Source: Breoghania sp037026715
GTDB taxonomy: Bacteria; Pseudomonadota; Alphaproteobacteria; Rhizobiales; Stappiaceae
Assembly (NCBI RefSeq): GCF_037026715.1
Contig: NZ_JBANCG010000007.1
Span: 1-64,000, forward strand
Length of the DNA stretch: 64,000 nt
Reading direction: 5' to 3'
Within the stretch, counting starts at the first letter, position 1, and every line of letters starts with the position of its first letter. Shown in pieces: positions 57,779 through 64,000 of the stretch. The position numbers and the translations under genes were made by a program. The notes below the pieces were generated by a model that was not told the DNA's origin, did not search any database, and saw only the letters and a list, made by a program, of their open reading frames with translations.

Positions 57779-59017
57779 ATGACGCAAGCCCAACACGATT
57801 CCGCGACGCTGGACGTTCTGGTGGCCGGCGGCGGCTATGTCGGGCTTTCTCTGGCGCTCGCCCTGAAGAAATCCGACCCGGGAATCGCGGTCGCCGTGGT
57901 CGACACGCGCCCGCGCGCGGCGATCGCCAAGGATCTGCGCTGTTCGGCCATCGCGTCGGCGGCCGAACGGATGCTGACGCAGCTGGGCGTGTGGCAGGAA
58001 TTCGCCGCCCGCGCCCAGCCGATCAACGAGATGATCATAACGGACAGCCGCCTGCGCGACGTGGTGCGCCCCGTCTTCCTCACCTTCTCCGGCGAGGTCG
58101 CACCGGGCGAGCCCTTCGCGCATATGGTCGCCAATGCCGACATGGTCGGCGCGCTGCATGACAAGGCGCGCGAGGCGTGCGTGGAAATGATCGCACCCGA
58201 CAGCGTCACCTTTTTCCAGACAAGCGGCGAGAGCGTCGACATCGAGCTTGCGAGCGGCGAAACGCGCACCGCACGGCTTATGGTGGCGGCCGACGGCGTG
58301 CGCTCGAAGCTGCGCGATCTGGCGGGCATTTCCACCGTGCGCTGGGAATACGGCCAGTCCGGCATCGTCTGCACGGTTGAACACGAGCGTCCGCACGAAG
58401 GCCGCGCGGAAGAACACTTCCTCCCCTCTGGCCCCTTCGCGATCCTGCCGCTCACCGGCAACCGCTCGTCGCTGGTGTGGAGCGAGAAAACCGCCATCGC
58501 CGAGACGCTCGTCAAGGGCGACGACTTCACCTTCGAGATGGAGCTGGAGCGCCGCTTCGGCCATCACCTGGGCAAGCTGAAGATTGCAGGCGGACGCCAC
58601 GCCTATCCCCTGTCGCTGACGCTTGCGCGCGACTTCGTCAAGCCACGCTTCGCGCTCGCTGGCGATGCCGCCCACGGCATCCACCCGATTTCCGGCCAGG
58701 GCCTCAACCTCGGCTTCCGCGATGCGGCGGCGCTGGCAGAGATCATCGTGGAAGCCCGCCGGCTCGGTCTGGACATCGGCGCCTTCAACGTGCTGGAGCA
58801 GTACGAACGCTGGCGCCGCTTCGACACCTTCCAGATGGGCGTCGTCACCGACGTGCTGAACCGGCTGTTCTCCAACGAGTCCGACATGCTGCGCGCAACC
58901 CGCGATTTCGGCCTCGGTCTGGTGGAACGCATGCCGGGATTGAAGAAGATGTTCATTCGCGAAGCGGCCGGGCTCTCGGGCGAGGTGCCGCGGCTTCTGA
59001 CCGGCGAGGCCATCTAG
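57779..59017 (+). CDS. ubiH: UbiH/UbiF family FAD-dependent ubiquinone-biosynthesis hydroxylase
   Basis: A 412-residue aromatic-ring hydroxylase that probably acts on a ubiquinone precursor. The FAD-binding fold begins VLVAGGGYVGLSLALAL. The DG motif is in LMVAADGVRSKLRDLAG, and the second FAD motif is FALAGDAAHGIHPISGQGLN. Which ring position it modifies cannot be told from sequence. Some alphaproteobacteria use one enzyme of this type (UbiL or UbiM) for several steps. An SDR gene begins one base after its stop. Confidence 0.9.
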   Translation: MTQAQHDSATLDVLVAGGGYVGLSLALALKKSDPGIAVAVVDTRPRAAIAKDLRCSAIASAAERMLTQLGVWQEFAARAQPINEMIITDSRLRDVVRPVFLTFSGEVAPGEPFAHMVANADMVGALHDKAREACVEMIAPDSVTFFQTSGESVDIELASGETRTARLMVAADGVRSKLRDLAGISTVRWEYGQSGIVCTVEHERPHEGRAEEHFLPSGPFAILPLTGNRSSLVWSEKTAIAETLVKGDDFTFEMELERRFGHHLGKLKIAGGRHAYPLSLTLARDFVKPRFALAGDAAHGIHPISGQGLNLGFRDAAALAEIIVEARRLGLDIGAFNVLEQYERWRRFDTFQMGVVTDVLNRLFSNESDMLRATRDFGLGLVERMPGLKKMFIREAAGLSGEVPRLLTGEAI

Positions 59018-59018
59018 C

Positions 59019-59882
59019 GTGGTTGCGGCGAGGGCTGCTGCGGGAGGAGGCCGCGCCGTCCTCATTACCGGCTGTTCGTCGGGTATCGGTGCGGCCGCCA
59101 CAACGGGCCTGAAGGCCCGCGGCTACCGGGTTCTCGCTTCCGCCCGCAAGCCTGAGGATGTGGCACAACTCACCGCCCAGGGCTTTGAGGCCTTCCATCT
59201 CGACTATGCCGACGAGGCGAGCGTGGCGGCGGCCGCCGAGGCGGTTCTGGCGACCACGAACGGCGCGCTCTACGGGCTCGTCAACAACGGCGCCTACAGC
59301 CAGCCGGGCGCGGTGGAGGACGTGCCGCGCGCGGCACTTCGCGCCGAGTTCGAGGCCAATCTCTTCGGCTGGCACGATCTCACCTGCCGGCTCATCCCGG
59401 CGATGCGGGCCCGCGGCGAGGGGCGAATCATCCAGATCTCCTCGGTGCTGGGCCTCATCGCCATGAAGTACCGGGGCGCCTACATCGCGTCGAAATTCGC
59501 ACTCGAAGGCCTCACCGACACGATGCGGATGGAGCTTGCCGGCTCCGGCATCCACGTGATGCTGATTGAACCCGGGCCCATCGCCACGCGCTTTTCGCTC
59601 AACGCGGCCGAGCATTTCCGCCGCAATATCGATGCGGAAAACTCCGTCCACCGCGCAGCCTACGAGAAACGCCGGGCACGGATGGAGCGCGGCGGAGCCA
59701 AGCGCTTCAAGCTTCCCCCTGAAGCCGTGGTGGAGCGCATCGCCGAAGCGCTGGCGGCGGAGCGGCCGAAACTGCGCTATCCGGTGACCGTTCCGGCTCA
59801 CGTGGCGGGTGTCGCGCGTCGCCTTCTGCCGGGCCGCGTTCTCGACCGGCTTCTCGGCCGTGCTTCCGATCGCGAACAATGA
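59019..59882 (+). CDS. Short-chain dehydrogenase/reductase
   Basis: A 287-residue SDR with the NAD(P) motif LITGCSSGIGAAA, NNGAY, the catalytic Ser in IIQISSVLGLIAMK and the Tyr-x3-Lys in YIASKFALEGL. The start is taken as GTG, one base after the ubiH stop, which implies translational coupling. The later EPGPIATRF motif is typical. The substrate is unknown. Confidence 0.88.
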   Translation: MVAARAAAGGGRAVLITGCSSGIGAAATTGLKARGYRVLASARKPEDVAQLTAQGFEAFHLDYADEASVAAAAEAVLATTNGALYGLVNNGAYSQPGAVEDVPRAALRAEFEANLFGWHDLTCRLIPAMRARGEGRIIQISSVLGLIAMKYRGAYIASKFALEGLTDTMRMELAGSGIHVMLIEPGPIATRFSLNAAEHFRRNIDAENSVHRAAYEKRRARMERGGAKRFKLPPEAVVERIAEALAAERPKLRYPVTVPAHVAGVARRLLPGRVLDRLLGRASDREQ

Positions 59883-59986
59883 CATTGGACGTAGCGTCAA
59901 TTTTCGGTCATCAATTATAGGGAAATCTACAAAGAAGCCGGCACGGGTCTCGGAGGGGCTGAACGTGCCCGGACAGGGGCTTTTCG

Positions 59987-60184
59987 ATGGGACAGATTCT
60001 CTACAACCTCATTCCGGTGGGCATCGGCATTGTCGCACTGATCCTGATCGCCGGACTGTTCAACATGCTGCGCGGCGGGTCGCCGAATGTCTCTCAGACA
60101 CTGATGCGCGCCCGCGTGATTGCGCAGGCGCTCACGATCGTCGTCGTGCTCGCGGCCGCCTATCTCATCCACGGCACGGGCTGA
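59987..60184 (+). CDS. HIG1-domain twin transmembrane protein
   Basis: A 65-residue inner-membrane protein with two helices: LIPVGIGIVALILIAGLFNM and ALTIVVVLAAAYLI, separated by the loop GGSPNVSQTLMRARVIAQ. This is the HIG1 (hypoxia-induced) form; relatives associate with cytochrome oxidase complexes in mitochondria and bacteria. It is a single small gene 105 bases after the SDR gene, with GGGGC as a weak ribosome-binding site. Confidence 0.85.
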   Translation: MGQILYNLIPVGIGIVALILIAGLFNMLRGGSPNVSQTLMRARVIAQALTIVVVLAAAYLIHGTG

Positions 60185-60218
60185 CGACCTTCGGCCGATC
60201 GGAGCCCCGTCCTGACTG

Positions 60219-61859
<1,641 letters not shown>

Positions 61860-61969
61860 CATCATCCCCCCCAAAGCGGCCAACCCTCCCCGGCGGCCTG
61901 TCTTCTTGTTGCGGCGCAGCTTAGGAGGGCCGCGCCCGCGGGGCAATCGTGCAAGACTGCGACGGTGGC

Positions 61970-62485
61970 CTACTGTTCGGGCCCGGCCAGCACCAGCGAC
62001 CAGAACACCTTGTATTTCGACCCCGGCGCATAGGCGGTGGCGATGCCCATGCGGGTCATGCGCTTGTCCAGCATGTTGGCGTTGTGCTGGGGACTGTCGC
62101 GCCAGCCGGAAAAGGCTTCCGCCAGCCGCCGGTAGCCGGCCGAAACATTGGCCACCACCGGTCCCTTGGGATAGCCCGCCGCATCAAGGCGCGCGCGCGC
62201 CGCCTTGCCCTTTGCCAGCGACACGTCGACGGACTGCGCCGCCGCCATTTCCCGCGCCTGGGCTTCCGCAACCTTCGTCAGCTCCGGATCGACGGCCAGC
62301 GCCGGAGCGCCGTTCTTCTCGCGATAGGTGGAGATCATCGTGCGCGCAGCCGCCACATCGACACTCGCGCCGCTGTGGCCGAGATCGACATAGAACGACG
62401 GCGTCACGGGCGCCTCGGGACCGCAGCCGGCCGCAAGGAGAACAACGCCCGCGGCAAGCGCAAGGCGGACGGGCATCTGCATCAT
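61970..62485 (-). CDS. CAP (SCP/PR-1) domain lipoprotein
   Basis: A 171-residue exported protein. The N-terminus ends in a lipobox, LLAAGC, so it should be a lipoprotein. The CAP domain spans about residues 45-165, with ISTYREKNGAPALAVDPEL, EAQAREMAA, a GWRDSPQHNANMLDKRMTRMG segment in two parts, and WSLVLAG. The function of bacterial CAP proteins is mostly unknown. Its start overlaps the MscS stop by ATGA, so the two are translationally coupled. Confidence 0.88.
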   Translation of the reverse strand: MMQMPVRLALAAGVVLLAAGCGPEAPVTPSFYVDLGHSGASVDVAAARTMISTYREKNGAPALAVDPELTKVAEAQAREMAAAQSVDVSLAKGKAARARLDAAGYPKGPVVANVSAGYRRLAEAFSGWRDSPQHNANMLDKRMTRMGIATAYAPGSKYKVFWSLVLAGPEQ

Positions 62486-64000
62486 TGATTATCTCCATCC
62501 GCCTCGGCCGGGCTTTCGGCCGTCGGGTGCGTCTGTTTGTGGGGGGTGACCGCCGCCGGCTCTTCCTTCGGCGCGGAGGTCGGCTGCAGGGACCGGCTCG
62601 TCGCGCCGCGCCCGCGGATTGCGGCTTCCAGCCGATCCATGTCGCGCAGGTTGAGATCGCGTTGCGGGAACGGAATCTCGATCCCCGCCTCGCGGAAGCG
62701 GCGCATGATCTCGTACCTGAGTTCCGATTTCACCGACAACGCGTAGTCGATCTGCGCGAGATAGGCCCTGAGCTCGAAATCGAGCGAGGACGCGCCGAAT
62801 TCCATGAAATAGACGACGGGGGCAGGATAGGCGAGAAGCTCTGAATTCTCCCGCGCAATCTCCATCAGGATGTCGCGCACCTGTTCCGGATCGCTGTTGT
62901 AGGACACGCCGACGGCAAGAATGATCCGGCCCGACGTGTCGTCGTGCATCCAGTTCTTCACGACGCCGGAGATCAGGTCGGAATTCGGCACGATCACCGT
63001 CTGCCGGTCGAAGGTCTCGATCTCGGTCGCACGCACGTTGATCCGGCGCACATAGCCTTGCGCCTCGCCGACGACGATCCAGTCGCCCACCTTGATCGGC
63101 CGCTCCGCCAGCAGGATCAGGCCGGAGACGAAGTTGTTGACGATGGACTGCAGGCCGAAGCCGATACCGACCGAAAGCGCGCCGGCGACGATGGCGATAT
63201 TCTGGAGGTTGAGCCCCATATACGAGAAGGCCACCATGCCGGCGGCGATCACGCCGACATAGCCGAAACCGGTGCGGATGGAGGATTTGAGCCCGACATC
63301 GAGCCGCGTGTGCGGCAGGTAGCGCGTCTCCAGCCAGCGCTGCATCGCGCGCGTCACCGCAAGACCGATGACGAAGATCACCAGCGCCAGCACGATGTCG
63401 GAGAGCGAAAACGTGAACGACCCGATCTGGAAGCCGAACACGGCCTGGCGCAGCAGGCTGGTCACGTCGCCGGTCGATACGCCCCACGGCGCCAGCAGCG
63501 ATATGACCGCGCTCGCGATCAGCAGGATGCGCAGGATGCCGGAAAGCAGCACCCCGATCTGTTCGATGGTGCCGGTGCCCAGCGCCAGCGTCTCGCGCAG
63601 CGTCCGGCCGAGCCCGGTATCGCCGCGAAACAGGGCGTTCGCCACATCGTCGACGACCATCAGCAGCAAATGCGTGATGCCGAACACCGAGACAGACCAG
63701 ATGATCTGCTGTGCGACGAAGGAAGACACGCGGATATAGCCGATGATCGGTGCGATCAGCGTCGTCAGCGCCGCCAGCCAGAACAGCGGCATCAGCCACC
63801 GCGCCACCGGGCTGAGGCCGCCGCCCTCGATCGTTTCCGCCTCCGGATCGGAGGCGCGCGCGATCGCCCTGAGGGCGGCCACCGTCAATCCGCCGAGCGT
63901 CGCCCCGATCACCGCCTGCAGCGCCATGATCAGGTCGCCCGGTGCGGTCAGCACGTCGAGCGTCCCGTTGAGGATCAGCGACAGCGCGAAGGTGATGCCT
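62482..64000 (-). CDS. MscS family mechanosensitive channel, 5' end beyond the window
   Basis: At least 500 residues are visible; the frame stays open to the right edge of the window, so the true start lies outside it. Several membrane helices precede the MscS core: NIAIVAGALSVGIGFGLQSIV, then NNFVSGLILLAERPIKVGDW and IVVGEAQGYVRRINVRATEI, followed by the cytoplasmic domain. The size and the many helices indicate a larger YjeP- or MscK-like channel than the one at 55.5-56.7 kb. The Pro/Glu-rich C-terminus ends just inside the CAP gene start. Confidence 0.93.
   Translation of the reverse strand, partial: GITFALSLILNGTLDVLTAPGDLIMALQAVIGATLGGLTVAALRAIARASDPEAETIEGGGLSPVARWLMPLFWLAALTTLIAPIIGYIRVSSFVAQQIIWSVSVFGITHLLLMVVDDVANALFRGDTGLGRTLRETLALGTGTIEQIGVLLSGILRILLIASAVISLLAPWGVSTGDVTSLLRQAVFGFQIGSFTFSLSDIVLALVIFVIGLAVTRAMQRWLETRYLPHTRLDVGLKSSIRTGFGYVGVIAAGMVAFSYMGLNLQNIAIVAGALSVGIGFGLQSIVNNFVSGLILLAERPIKVGDWIVVGEAQGYVRRINVRATEIETFDRQTVIVPNSDLISGVVKNWMHDDTSGRIILAVGVSYNSDPEQVRDILMEIARENSELLAYPAPVVYFMEFGASSLDFELRAYLAQIDYALSVKSELRYEIMRRFREAGIEIPFPQRDLNLRDMDRLEAAIRGRGATSRSLQPTSAPKEEPAAVTPHKQTHPTAESPAEADGDNQ

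Overview
The window reads as chromosomal DNA of a GC-rich alphaproteobacterium, most likely from the order Hyphomicrobiales (Rhizobiales). The grounds are the fused cysN/C gene, the paired amtB genes behind sigma-54-type promoters, the ethylmalonyl-CoA pathway genes ccr and ecm, a ureDABC-x-EFG urease cluster, the ffh-rpsP-rimM-trmD block and the REP-like intergenic palindromes. I cannot name the genus. No rRNA, tRNA, CRISPR array, integrase or transposase was recognised.

Layout. 0.1-6.1 kb holds sulfate assimilation (cysQ, cysD, cysNC) and UDP-sugar genes (galE divergent from galU). 6.1-10.1 kb is a nitrogen-scavenging block, glnK-amtB plus a second amtB, each unit with a sigma-54-like promoter. 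10.2-14.2 kb carries a LysE exporter, a soluble hybrid kinase, an AEC transporter and a LysR regulator. 14.2-18.1 kb is a TetR-headed acyl-CoA operon (enoyl-CoA hydratase, acyl-CoA synthetase, two MaoC-fold proteins). 18.7-24.5 kb is an rpf-type (diffusible signal factor) locus: an RpfF-like synthase gene facing an RpfC-like sensor kinase gene, which is preceded by a gene for a REC-PAS-GGDEF-EAL protein. 25.2-28.9 kb is ffh-rpsP-rimM-monooxygenase-trmD. 29-36 kb has acs, an orphan TadG-like vWA protein, an HNH nuclease, leuC and rplS. 36.4-42.6 kb is the urease operon, interrupted by a small gene on the opposite strand. 42.9-46.6 kb has a D,D-carboxypeptidase, a His-rich COG0523 GTPase and a PduO-type cobalamin adenosyltransferase. 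46.7-53 kb has ccr and ecm flanking a chemoreceptor and a secreted PDC-type sensor protein. 53-64 kb holds mixed genes: an MFS transporter, xthA, two MscS channels, tesB, a UbiH-type hydroxylase, an SDR, a HIG1-type protein, an acyl-CoA synthetase and a CAP lipoprotein.

How the genes fit together. RpfF should make a cis-2-unsaturated fatty acid, RpfC should sense it through five membrane helices and relay phosphate to its HPt domain, and the REC-PAS-GGDEF-EAL protein sits where RpfG (REC-HD-GYP) sits in Xanthomonas. This would be a fatty-acid quorum signal wired to c-di-GMP through a different output protein. The neighbouring acyl-CoA operon is a candidate for signal turnover, the role of RpfB in Xanthomonas. 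Separately, acs, ccr, ecm and the adenosyltransferase support assimilation of acetate or other C2 units through the ethylmalonyl-CoA pathway, with adenosylcobalamin made for Ecm. GlnK/AmtB and urease together point to ammonium and urea scavenging.

The strongest candidate for something little described is the rpf-like locus at 18.7-24.5 kb.
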